Below, piece after piece: positions 1 through 7,088 of a DNA stretch of 17,642 nucleotides. Each line of letters opens with the position of its first letter. Positions within the stretch are counted from its first letter, which is position 1. The position numbers were made by a program, and so were the translations under genes. The stretch spans positions 1 through 17,642 of the forward strand of contig JAQBYK010000010.1 of NCBI GenBank assembly GCA_027622635.1. The letters run 5' to 3'. This DNA is from a bacterium (GTDB taxonomy: Bacteria; Patescibacteriota; Gracilibacteria; UBA1369; LOWO2-01-FULL-3). The notes beneath the pieces are model-generated. The model had not been told where the DNA came from. It made no database searches and worked only from the letters and a program-made list of their open reading frames with translations.

Positions 1-96
1 GGGAAGTTAGCTTATATCTCAGAACATTGGAGTGAGGAAAAAATTAGAGAATATTTGGGTGAAAAAGTTGAAGCCAGGTATACACAAGCTGCCTAG
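1..96 (+). CDS. C-terminal end of an unidentified protein (partial)
   Basis: The frame starting at base 1 is open for 31 codons and ends at TAG 94-96. It encodes a charged, helix-prone tail (begins GKLAYISEHW, ends EARYTQAA). The 5' part lies outside the window. I do not recognise the family and too little is visible to assign a function. Support for a real gene is indirect: the frame is open from the window edge, composition looks coding, and its stop interlocks with the stop of the convergent asparaginase gene in the palindrome CTAG (93-96). The same arrangement recurs at 11067-11070 between two certain genes. Confidence 0.5.
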   Translation, partial: GKLAYISEHWSEEKIREYLGEKVEARYTQAA

Positions 97-1094
97 TCCT
101 CCAATTCTCCTGCGAGGTTTTTCTCCATAATGTGTTTGACTTCGGACCTATTTTTGCTTTTAGCGAGTGCCCACATAAGCTTTGCCACCGTCGCTTCCGT
201 TGTCATATCTTTGGATGAGATGGCCCCGGCTTCTGCGGCGCTTAAGCCTGCTTCGTAGGCCTTTAAATTGGTGATTCCCTGCTCCATCTGGTTTGCTATA
301 ATTACAGGAATTTCCATTTTTGTGGCTTTTTCAATTTGTGGAATTATTGAGTTTTCTAGAAATGGAACATTCCCCGGTCCAAAGCCTTCGATGATTATTC
401 CATGCACTCCCCTTTCGATAACCTTCTCTAAAATTATCGGGTCAAATCCCGGAAAAAGTTTTAAAACCGATATTTTTGGGTCGAAATTTGCATTAAATTT
501 CAAGGTACGCTTCCTGCGTCTTTTTCGCCATTCATTAAGTTTTGTTGGTCTACCTAATTCTCCAAGGAATGGAAAGTTTGGTGAATGAAAAACCGCTACA
601 AATGATTCGTGGTGTTTCTTTGCTCGATTGGCTCTGATGATTTTGTTTGCAAAAACTATGCAGACTTCCGCTATATCAAGAGCCGCTGTAAGACATGCGT
701 AAATCAAATTATTTCTACCGTCTGAACCGATTTCGGTTAATGGGATCAATGAGCCCGTAAAAATAACAGGTTTGCTCAAGTTTTGTAATGCAAAGGACAG
801 TGCGCTTCCGGTGTAAGCCATTGTATCTGTTCCTTGTGCTACAACAAATCCGTCATATTTGTCATAATATTTATTGATGGATTTGGCAATTTGGGTCCAA
901 TGGCCGGGGTTCATATTGGAGCTATCCATGTTTACCACCATCTTAAAATCCAGCTGAACATATTTTTGGATTCCCGGAATATCCCTGATAATTTCTGCTG
1001 CTTCTGTCGCAGGTTGCAATGCTCCAGTTCTTGGATTTTTCACCATCCCTATTGTTCCTCCTGCAAAGAGAAGGCATATTTTTGGTCTCGCCAT
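93..1094 (-). CDS. ansA: Cytosolic (type I, AnsA-like) L-asparaginase
   Basis: Hydrolyses L-asparagine to L-aspartate and ammonium. From the chosen start (MARPKICLLF) it has 333 residues, close to the usual ~335 of the type I family, and has no signal peptide, so it should act in the cytoplasm. Family motifs seen: AGGTIGM at 11-17 with the nucleophile-type Thr14, the DSSNM block at 57-61, and GTDTMAYTGSALSFAL from 88, with Thr89-Asp90 as the second catalytic pair. The C-terminal block KDMTTEATVAKLMWAL is typical of AnsA. The residue before GTDTM is Gln, where most relatives have His. A second in-frame ATG at 1103 would add MAP. A longer open frame to 1301 runs through the divergent deacetylase gene and is not believed. 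A GatD-type amidotransferase subunit shares this fold but is less likely, because the protein lacks an N-terminal extension and matches AnsA throughout. Confidence 0.93.
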   Translation of the reverse strand: MARPKICLLFAGGTIGMVKNPRTGALQPATEAAEIIRDIPGIQKYVQLDFKMVVNMDSSNMNPGHWTQIAKSINKYYDKYDGFVVAQGTDTMAYTGSALSFALQNLSKPVIFTGSLIPLTEIGSDGRNNLIYACLTAALDIAEVCIVFANKIIRANRAKKHHESFVAVFHSPNFPFLGELGRPTKLNEWRKRRRKRTLKFNANFDPKISVLKLFPGFDPIILEKVIERGVHGIIIEGFGPGNVPFLENSIIPQIEKATKMEIPVIIANQMEQGITNLKAYEAGLSAAEAGAISSKDMTTEATVAKLMWALAKSKNRSEVKHIMEKNLAGELED

Positions 1095-1116
1095 TGGAGC
1101 CATTCTATCGTATTTT

Positions 1117-1947
1117 ATGTATATGGGAAGAAGAAAACGCAGGCCGGAAAAAACATTTTTGTTTGTGTCCATTATGTTTCTTGTTTTGCTTGGCATGACA
1201 TTTTTTGAATATTGGACCAACACAAATGTTGTCGAAGCTCCGGTGATCGGTGGCGTAGAACCCTTCGTCTCTGAGGCTGAAACCCATGTGCCTATTCTCA
1301 TGTATCATTATGTTAGAGACATTTCGAAAAGCTACGACCCATTGGGCTGGAATTTGTCGGTTACTCCGGAGTTGTTTGAGAAACAGCTAAAATGGCTTTC
1401 GGATGAAGGGTATGTGTCCGTACATTTGTCAGATCTTCTGGATGGAGCTGTGCCTGAAAAAGCGATAGTTCTTAGCTTTGATGATGGACTGGAGGATTTT
1501 TATACGAATGCTTTACCCTTACTTAAACAATATGGATTTACCGCTACAAATTCTGTTGTAACAGGCATGGTGGGGGCGCATGAACACATGAGCGCTGAGC
1601 AAATTCAGGTATCTATCGATGAAGGTATTGAGATTATTTCTCATACTGTTTCACATGTTGACTTGGCAAATATGGATGAAGCAGAGATTAGAAGACAACT
1701 AACTGAAAGTCGCGAATATTTGAAGAAGCAGTTTGGCATTGATAGCGATTTTTTTGTTTATCCTTCAGGAAAATATAATGACATGGTTGTAAGAGTGCTT
1801 GGGGAAGAAGGGTATAAACTTGCTTTGACCACTCAACCCGGTGAAGTTGATTTGGCCTCAGATGACATGCTTTTGTTGCCACGGATTCGGATTGATAATC
1901 GTGATGGTTTTGATGGATTTTTGGCGAAGTTGAATAGCCTGAAATAG
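1117..1947 (+). CDS. Membrane-anchored polysaccharide deacetylase (NodB domain, CE4)
   Basis: Likely removes N-acetyl (or similar) groups from envelope glycans outside the membrane. The N-terminus is positively charged (MGRRKRRPEK) and followed by one hydrophobic segment at about 13-30, which I read as an uncleaved signal anchor. The NodB domain follows: PILMYHYV at 59-66, SFDDG at 120-124 (Asp122 as the usual catalytic base, Asp123 as metal ligand), SHTVSHV at 175-181 (metal-binding His176 and His180) and YPSGKY at 215-220. These are the CE4 motifs in order, so the enzyme is probably active; the substrate cannot be read from sequence. Length is 276 residues from ATG 1117 or 274 from ATG 1123. 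The second fits better with a -10-like TATTTT at 1111-1116. The gene is divergent from asparaginase with only 14-28 bp between starts. Confidence 0.9.
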   Translation: MYMGRRKRRPEKTFLFVSIMFLVLLGMTFFEYWTNTNVVEAPVIGGVEPFVSEAETHVPILMYHYVRDISKSYDPLGWNLSVTPELFEKQLKWLSDEGYVSVHLSDLLDGAVPEKAIVLSFDDGLEDFYTNALPLLKQYGFTATNSVVTGMVGAHEHMSAEQIQVSIDEGIEIISHTVSHVDLANMDEAEIRRQLTESREYLKKQFGIDSDFFVYPSGKYNDMVVRVLGEEGYKLALTTQPGEVDLASDDMLLLPRIRIDNRDGFDGFLAKLNSLK

Positions 1948-2106
1948 TATTAGTTTATTGTAAAGTTCTAATCTTTAGGAATTTCTTTTAGCTTAAGCCA
2001 TTTTAGAAAAATTTTAAGAATATTTAATAGAAATTTAATCTTTGCTTGATAGATTTTGATCACTCTTTGCGCAGGGTGTGAATAAATTTTCTAACAAAAA
2101 CATACA

Positions 2107-3585
2107 ATGAACAAAAGACTGCAAAAACAGTTTGTCTTGATGACGCTAACTTTAATGGCGTTTCAAATGATGACATTTAGAGTCGCAAGTGCGTCTGTTT
2201 CCGGTGAAGTGGTAATTAATGAAATCGCTTGGGCCGGAAGCAATGATAGCCCAAGTGATGAATGGATAGAACTTTACAATTCGACTAATCAGAATGTCGA
2301 TTTAACCGGCTGGTATATTGAAGACGATGGAAATACTATTTATGAAATAGAAGATGGCGAAGTTTGTGCGCATTGTTATTTTGTAATTGAGAAAAGTGAT
2401 GATGCTGTAAGTAATAGAATTGCAGATGCATTAGTCGGTTTGTCACTTGCAAATACCGGTGACAGCTTGATTCTCTATGATGCGAATGGTGAGTTGATCG
2501 ATGCTGTAAATTCTTTAGGTGGCCCATGGTTTGCGGGTAATACCGATAAAGCAAGTATGGAAAGAGCTGATCCTTCACAATCCGGAGATGATCCGGCAAA
2601 TTGGATGTCGGCTATTTCCGGAAACGGCTCCATAAGCAGGGAAGGTAGTGAGATTCTTGGTACTCCCGGAAGTGTTAATAGTAATTATGCGGGAGCTGGC
2701 GCATCTGTTTCTTTTGCTCCGGATGATGTTGTCGTTGACGTCGGGGATTCCATAGTTTTCTCAGTAAAAATTGACGAAGCCGATGACCTGTATGCCTATG
2801 GCTTTGATATAAATTATGACCCTTCTGTTTTCAGCTTTGTATCCGCCAATGAAGGTGATTTCCTGATTTGGAATGGCTTTAACACGGCGTTTAATGCCGG
2901 CCTGGAAAATGGAGAAGAAGGCAATTTGATAGTTGCCAATGCGAGATTACTTAGCCCTGCTCTGGGCATTGATGGAAGCGGTGAGCTATTTGAACTCACC
3001 TTTGAGGTAATTGGAGAAAATCAAAACAAAAATCAAATAACATTTGGCGGCAAGAGCTATTTGGCCGATTCTATTGGAGATGTGCCAGGTAAATTTAAGG
3101 CTGCAAATGTTTTGATTGGCCACCAGCCGGTAAATAATGCTGAAGATTTGGAAGTTTCTCATGGCGAAAACAGGTATAGCCTGAAACTAAATTGGGCCCC
3201 TCCAGTTGATGGTGCCGATAGTTATTTGGTAAAAAAACAACTGCCCGATGGCACTTTTGTCACTATAGGGGAGACTACCTATCCCTTCTTTGAAGACGGA
3301 GAGTCATTGGTTCCCGGGATTGATTACAATTATCAAATTGTAGCTGTGAAATCCGGATCCCATAGTGCTGCTGCTGAAATTACGGGTCGTGAGGAACGCG
3401 GCATTCCGGGCGATAATGACAGAAGTGATCGTATAGATGGGAAAGATATTGAAAATTTGGCCAGATCGTATGGCAGCAAATTTGGTGAAGAAGAATATAA
3501 CTCACTAACAGACAGTAATTACGATGGAATTATTGATGGCAGTGATTTGATAGATATTGGAGCGAATTTTGGTCTTACATTTTAG
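2107..3585 (+). CDS. Secreted lamin-tail / cohesin / FN3 / dockerin protein
   Basis: A modular extracellular protein of 492 residues. A signal peptide covers about 1-29 with a plausible cleavage after VASA. A lamin-tail (LTD) domain follows at ~33-150, with the hallmarks VINEIAWAG, DEWIELYN and LTGWYIEDD. A cohesin-like domain lies at ~200-338 (VGDSIVFSVKID, YGFDINYDPSVF, GSGELFELTFEV). A fibronectin type III domain lies at ~345-428 (LKLNWAPP, YNYQIVAV). A dockerin closes the protein at 434-490. The two dockerin calcium loops are clear: Asp436-Asp447 and Asp469-Asp480, the second matching DxNxDGxIDxxD. Dockerins bind cohesins tightly and non-covalently, so this protein can in principle be held by another cohesin and also hold a dockerin partner. 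The start is ATG 2107, before a normal signal peptide; no Shine-Dalgarno motif is present, only an A-rich leader. A hairpin terminator follows the stop. No catalytic domain is seen. Confidence 0.88.
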   Translation: MNKRLQKQFVLMTLTLMAFQMMTFRVASASVSGEVVINEIAWAGSNDSPSDEWIELYNSTNQNVDLTGWYIEDDGNTIYEIEDGEVCAHCYFVIEKSDDAVSNRIADALVGLSLANTGDSLILYDANGELIDAVNSLGGPWFAGNTDKASMERADPSQSGDDPANWMSAISGNGSISREGSEILGTPGSVNSNYAGAGASVSFAPDDVVVDVGDSIVFSVKIDEADDLYAYGFDINYDPSVFSFVSANEGDFLIWNGFNTAFNAGLENGEEGNLIVANARLLSPALGIDGSGELFELTFEVIGENQNKNQITFGGKSYLADSIGDVPGKFKAANVLIGHQPVNNAEDLEVSHGENRYSLKLNWAPPVDGADSYLVKKQLPDGTFVTIGETTYPFFEDGESLVPGIDYNYQIVAVKSGSHSAAAEITGREERGIPGDNDRSDRIDGKDIENLARSYGSKFGEEEYNSLTDSNYDGIIDGSDLIDIGANFGLTF

Positions 3586-3593
3586 ACAATCAT

Positions 3594-3619
3594 GAGGTGG
3601 TCAAAAACTTGGCCACCTC
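3594..3619 (+). terminator. Hairpin terminator after the dockerin protein
   Basis: GAGGTGGTCAA (3594-3604) pairs with TTGGCCACCTC (3609-3619) around the loop AAAC: an 11-bp stem with one G-U pair. It lies 8 bases after the stop codon. The 3' side is CT-rich but lacks a long T run, so termination may be partial, letting some transcripts continue into the anchored cohesin gene. Confidence 0.65.
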
Positions 3620-3654
3620 TCTTAACTGCTTAATTAAACTACTAACTAAAGAAA

Positions 3655-4341
3655 ATGAAAAAAATTTTACTATTATTGCTAATGCTTTTGTCATTTGATA
3701 CAGCTTGGGCGCTTGGGGATGATGAGATGATGGGAAAGGTTATAATGGACTCAGAGTTTTTGGATGGAGATATTTTAAAGATATCCGTTATTGCTCAAGA
3801 TATGTTAACACCTGTTTTGGGTTTGGCCTTCCATTTGGATTTTGACGAAGAAAATTTGTCATTTCTAAGGTATGATCCCGGAGATTTCCTGGAAAGAGGA
3901 GGGGATCCCTTTTACCTGGTAACTAAAGATTTGTCCGGTGATAAATTGTTTTTTGGTGAGACTCTTAGACGTGATGATGGTTTTCCTGTGGGTGAGGGAA
4001 TCATAACTGACTTCTATTTTCAGATTTTGGACAAAAGGGCCTTTTATTTTTCTTTTGAGAATGGGGTTATTTCCACTTTAGATACGGTTAGACAAGATAT
4101 TGATAAGATCGTCTGGGAAGACCTTTATCTTGACGAAAATGGCGAAATGATAGATCAGGCTGTTTTTGATGAAAGTAATTCTTTAGCTGATTCGGTTAGA
4201 CTTAAATCTTCTAAATTTAATGTCAGTCAAAATGTCATGCTGGTAGTCTCTGTTTGTTTGTCCCTTGGGATATCTCTGGCTATTGTTGTCATGATGAAAA
4301 CGCGAGGAAAAAAACGACATGACACTTCTGTCAATTTTTAA
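3655..4341 (+). CDS. Membrane-anchored cohesin-domain protein
   Basis: A 228-residue surface protein: signal peptide at 1-19 (MKKILLLLLMLLSF...AWA), one cohesin-like domain at ~25-140 (ILKISVIAQDM, LGLAFHLDFDEENLSFLRYDPGDFL, VGEGIITDFYFQI), an acidic linker, a single transmembrane helix at ~192-214 and a basic cytoplasmic tail (KTRGKKRHDTSVNF). This is the layout of an anchoring scaffoldin: the cohesin faces out and is fixed to the membrane. It sits 69 bp after the dockerin-bearing protein, so the natural inference is that its cohesin captures that dockerin. The assignment rests on fold-like sequence patterns and context. The cohesin is divergent, and it could instead be another beta-sandwich of the carbohydrate-binding-like superfamily. 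The start is ATG 3655 before a standard signal peptide, with an A-rich leader and no Shine-Dalgarno motif. Confidence 0.78.
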   Translation: MKKILLLLLMLLSFDTAWALGDDEMMGKVIMDSEFLDGDILKISVIAQDMLTPVLGLAFHLDFDEENLSFLRYDPGDFLERGGDPFYLVTKDLSGDKLFFGETLRRDDGFPVGEGIITDFYFQILDKRAFYFSFENGVISTLDTVRQDIDKIVWEDLYLDENGEMIDQAVFDESNSLADSVRLKSSKFNVSQNVMLVVSVCLSLGISLAIVVMMKTRGKKRHDTSVNF

Positions 4342-4383
4342 ATAGATTTTCTTTTTGTTTTTAGAAGAGATTTGTATTAAATT

Positions 4384-4860
4384 GTGACTAGTCAAAAATT
4401 ATTTGGAACCTCATTTCAAATGACAAACGAGTTTATATCGATTCAGGAAGCTTCTGAGATTAGTAAAAAATCAGTGCAAACCATCAGGCGTGCAATCAAG
4501 TCAAAAAAGCTTAAAATTCGCAAAAAAAAGACCCCGCAGGGCTTCAATTACCTTGTTGGGAAAAGTGCTCTGCTCAAGATTTATAAAATCAGTGAGCCAC
4601 GTTCAGTTAAAGAAGAAGCTGTTGCTCAGCCAAAAGCAACTAAAGCTAAAAAGGAAACTGTCGAGAAAAATATGACGATTGAGACAGATGATTTTAGAGA
4701 ACTTGTAGGCTGCATGAATAGCCTGGTCTCTAAACACACTGAGGAGAGAGACAATTTCCTTAGGCTTATAAACACAATGCAAGAAAAGATTTTTGTTTTG
4801 GAAAATAAACTTAATCTTCTTCAGACTCCGCAATCCAAGTGGTATCAATTCTGGAAATAA
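4384..4860 (+). CDS. Helix-turn-helix DNA-binding protein with C-terminal coiled coil
   Basis: Probable DNA-binding protein of 158 residues from GTG 4384, or 146 from ATG 4420. The excisionase/MerR-type HTH begins at the motif FISIQEASEISKKSVQTIRR (residues 18-37 of the longer form), and basic wing residues follow (KSKKLKIRKKKTPQGFNYLV). A Lys/Ala/Glu-rich linker (~72-98) leads to a predicted coiled coil at ~112-147 and a very aromatic end, SKWYQFWK. This end resembles the membrane-seeking or partner-binding tails found on some plasmid and phage HTH/coiled-coil proteins. Since MTNEFISIQ is a natural N-terminus for the HTH, ATG 4420 is a good alternative start. The stop is 8 bases before the next start, so the two genes are probably co-transcribed. 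Whether it is a transcription factor or a DNA-anchoring protein cannot be decided from sequence. Confidence 0.75.
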   Translation: MTSQKLFGTSFQMTNEFISIQEASEISKKSVQTIRRAIKSKKLKIRKKKTPQGFNYLVGKSALLKIYKISEPRSVKEEAVAQPKATKAKKETVEKNMTIETDDFRELVGCMNSLVSKHTEERDNFLRLINTMQEKIFVLENKLNLLQTPQSKWYQFWK

Positions 4861-4868
4861 GTTGGCAC

Positions 4869-5507
4869 ATGTCTAAGCACTCTGGTTTATTTTGGGAACT
4901 GTGCCGGAAAGCTGTTCATCTTTCCGGCTTGTCTATAGTTGTCGTGTACACTTTGATGCTTAACTATTTTTCTGAAAGGACCACTATTTTGATTATGACC
5001 GCTCTTCTTCTTTCCCTACTCCATGTTGAGTATGTGCGCATTGAACATAAGCCAAGGTTGGCAAGCATGTTTGACGGACTTTTTAGAATTCATGAAAAGG
5101 ACAATATCTCAGGCGCAGTTTTTCTTGTTATTTCTTGTATAATTTGTTTTGCCGCTTTTGAGTATTGGGTAGCTTTCATTGCGCTTTTTATGACCGTATT
5201 TGGGGATTTATTTGCTGCAATTTTTGGTAAAGCATTCGGTAGCATCAAGATTTTTAATCACAAGACATTGGTTGGGACAAGCGCCGGTCTTGTGGCAAAT
5301 TTACTTGTGGGAATCTTAATTTTGCCCGAATTTATTTTGCTTGTTGTTCCTATGGCTATCACTGCCAGCTTCGTGGAATTCATGACAAATAAACTTGATG
5401 ACAACCTGACTGTTCCCCTTTTTGCAGGGTTTGTTGGTGAGGTGATTGTACAATTTTGGGATATCACTCTTCCACCTATTGATTTTACATTTTTAGGTTT
5501 GTTTTAA
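4869..5507 (+). CDS. CTP-dependent prenol/dolichol-kinase-like membrane protein (SEC59/VTE5 family)
   Basis: An integral membrane protein of 212 residues with about six hydrophobic segments. It carries the two signatures of the SEC59/DGK1/VTE5 lipid-kinase family: an N-terminal RKAVHLSG (13-20), and GDLFAAIFGKAFG (112-124) followed by HKTLVGTSAG (131-140), equivalent to the family's GD..A...G..G and K(S/T)..G blocks. Eukaryotic members use CTP to phosphorylate dolichol, phytol or diacylglycerol. A bacterial substrate could be a polyprenol such as undecaprenol, which would feed envelope glycan synthesis, but the substrate is inference. It must not be confused with phosphatidate cytidylyltransferase CdsA, which has a different signature. 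I chose ATG 4869; an upstream GTG at 4839 would overlap the preceding gene and adds no conserved sequence. Confidence 0.8.
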   Translation: MSKHSGLFWELCRKAVHLSGLSIVVVYTLMLNYFSERTTILIMTALLLSLLHVEYVRIEHKPRLASMFDGLFRIHEKDNISGAVFLVISCIICFAAFEYWVAFIALFMTVFGDLFAAIFGKAFGSIKIFNHKTLVGTSAGLVANLLVGILILPEFILLVVPMAITASFVEFMTNKLDDNLTVPLFAGFVGEVIVQFWDITLPPIDFTFLGLF

Positions 5508-5510
5508 ATC

Positions 5511-5519
5511 TGCTATAAT
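5511..5519 (+). promoter_or_regulatory. Extended -10 promoter of the SLH protein gene
   Basis: TGC-TATAAT is a perfect extended -10 (TGnTATAAT), directly after the stop of the prenol-kinase-like gene. No convincing -35 is present, which extended -10 promoters can do without. Transcription would start near 5526, giving a leader of about 19 nt that contains no Shine-Dalgarno motif. Confidence 0.65.
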
Positions 5520-5544
5520 TCACTAAAGAATTTCCTCAATTCTT

Positions 5545-7041
5545 ATGAAAAAATTTTCCTTTCTTATTTTTGTTTTCCTTTTAGCCGGTTCTTTTAATTT
5601 GGCTTATTCTTCTCCTACTCCTCCTTATCCAATTGCAACTTTCAAGGATGTGAATAGTTCGCACAAATATTTTGAAGCGATCGAGTTTATTGCCAATAAA
5701 AAAATCGTGAGTGGCTATAGCGACAAAACTTACAAACCGGACCTTTTACTTAATCGAGCGGAGCTTCTTAAAATTTTGATTGAGGCAAATTATGAGCCGG
5801 CTGACTATGCCGCATATGATCAAGTGGATTGTTTTGAGGATGTTCCTATCGGACAGTGGTTTACCAAGTATATTTGTTCAGCCAAGGCTGCAAGAATAAT
5901 CAATGGATATAGAGATAACACTTTTAGACCCGATGAAAATATTACTTTGGTTGAGACATTAAAGATTGCGCTTAAGAGCTTTGGATATAACTACTACAAT
6001 TCCTCTCCCTGGTATAAAAACATAGTTAAGCAGGCTGAAGCGCGGTATTTTATACCATTGGATTTTGTTGGATTTGATGAGCATGTAAATCGCGGTCAGA
6101 TTGCCGATTTGTTGACCAGGATGCTCGTTTACGGATATGGCGGAAATGAACTTTCAGAGTATTTAGGTGAGAAGCAAAATTACAATGTTACATATGACAC
6201 TTTAATGCTTGGTGAATATGTGGAGGGTATAATGAAGAAGCAAATGAAAACTTCAGATGATTTAGCAACTGCGTGTTATTACCAGCAAACACCATATGCA
6301 TTAAAGCAAAGTGTCGAAATCAATGATTGTTCTTCCTGTGTTTGTACCAGTAGTAATTGGGAATGTACAAGTACCTGCACCGAGGACACACTAGTGCCAA
6401 GTGATGTTGATAACCTACAATTAAAAACCTTGGATGACGGAAGTATAAAGCTCAGCTGGGACAAAGCTCTTGACGACATCGGTATCAAGGGCTACCAAGT
6501 CCATTATGGGAAAAGCAGCGTAAAAGATGCAGGTCAAGACTATGATACTTATATCGACGTTGCTAATGTCTTGGAATATACATTTGATAAATTAACTGAA
6601 GGAGTTAAGTATTATTTCTCAGTGATAGCCTATGACTCGAAGGGTTCAGAAAGCGTATCCTGGGCTACTGAGGTTTCGGGGATACCACAGAAAGTGGATA
6701 CTCAGTCACCAACTATTCTTTCCACTAAATCTATAGATTCTACTCATGTAGGAATAACATTTAGTGAGTCTGTTGTGTTAAGTGCTGATCCGACTCAAAA
6801 CTTTGAAATTGTAGCGGTCACTGAGTCAAGTGTGGTCCTCAAAATACTTGAGGTTAAAGCTGGCTCAAGCACCGCTAGTTTAGAAAATGCTTCGGATACT
6901 GATTATGTTATTTTAACTACCAGTGAGCAGGAAGACAGAACTTATACTATAACAGTTAGTGGTGTTAAAGACGAAGCAGGTAATGAAATTGAGGTTGGAT
7001 CTGATATGAGTATTTTAAAGGGAACGTTGACCGGGAACTGA
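5545..7041 (+). CDS. Secreted SLH / FN3 / Ig-like surface protein
   Basis: A 498-residue exported protein. A signal peptide covers ~1-22 (cleavage near AYSS). Two clear S-layer-homology repeats follow at ~32-74 (FKDV...YFEAIEFIANKKIVSGYSDKTYKPD...NRAELLKIL) and ~96-142 (FEDV...WFTKYICSAKAARIINGYRDNTFRPD...LVETLKIAL). A weaker third lies at ~155-195 (WYKNIVKQAEARYFIPLDF...VNRGQIADLLTRML). SLH triplets usually bind pyruvylated secondary cell-wall polymers. A short Cys-rich stretch follows (C262, C265, C267, C274, C278), then an FN3 domain at ~284-380 and an Ig-like bacterial domain at ~386-498 (SPTILSTKSID...VGITFSESV, ending VSGVKDEAGNEIE). No enzymatic domain is seen, so adhesion, S-layer formation or display is the likely role. 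The dockerin/cohesin genes upstream fit a surface-protein locus. Confidence 0.88.
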   Translation: MKKFSFLIFVFLLAGSFNLAYSSPTPPYPIATFKDVNSSHKYFEAIEFIANKKIVSGYSDKTYKPDLLLNRAELLKILIEANYEPADYAAYDQVDCFEDVPIGQWFTKYICSAKAARIINGYRDNTFRPDENITLVETLKIALKSFGYNYYNSSPWYKNIVKQAEARYFIPLDFVGFDEHVNRGQIADLLTRMLVYGYGGNELSEYLGEKQNYNVTYDTLMLGEYVEGIMKKQMKTSDDLATACYYQQTPYALKQSVEINDCSSCVCTSSNWECTSTCTEDTLVPSDVDNLQLKTLDDGSIKLSWDKALDDIGIKGYQVHYGKSSVKDAGQDYDTYIDVANVLEYTFDKLTEGVKYYFSVIAYDSKGSESVSWATEVSGIPQKVDTQSPTILSTKSIDSTHVGITFSESVVLSADPTQNFEIVAVTESSVVLKILEVKAGSSTASLENASDTDYVILTTSEQEDRTYTITVSGVKDEAGNEIEVGSDMSILKGTLTGN

Positions 7042-7052
7042 TTTTTAAAGCC

Positions 7053-7081
7053 TTTTCTTTTAAATTGTTTCAGCGTAAAAT
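7053..7081 (+). promoter_or_regulatory. Promoter of glutamate dehydrogenase, leaderless geometry
   Basis: -10 TAAAAT at 7076-7081 with a weak -35 TTTTCT at 7053-7058 (17-bp spacer). Only 7 nt separate the -10 from ATG 7089, so transcription should start within a base or two of the start codon and the mRNA would have no leader. Confidence 0.5.
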
Positions 7082-7088
7082 CGTTTCG

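Noticed and set aside
1104..1301. Upstream extension of the asparaginase frame to 1301
   Set aside because: It runs antisense through the well-supported deacetylase gene, has no family similarity, and the conserved N-terminus begins at MARPKICLLF.
1948..2106. Possible regulatory RNA in the 159-bp gap before the dockerin protein gene
   Set aside because: Only AT-rich sequence seen; no stable hairpin, convincing promoter or known riboswitch motif.
2980..3000. GGTGAG...CTCACC inverted repeat resembling the recA operator half-sites
   Set aside because: The spacer is 9 nt instead of 6, it lies inside the dockerin protein coding region, and no promoter is nearby; taken as chance.
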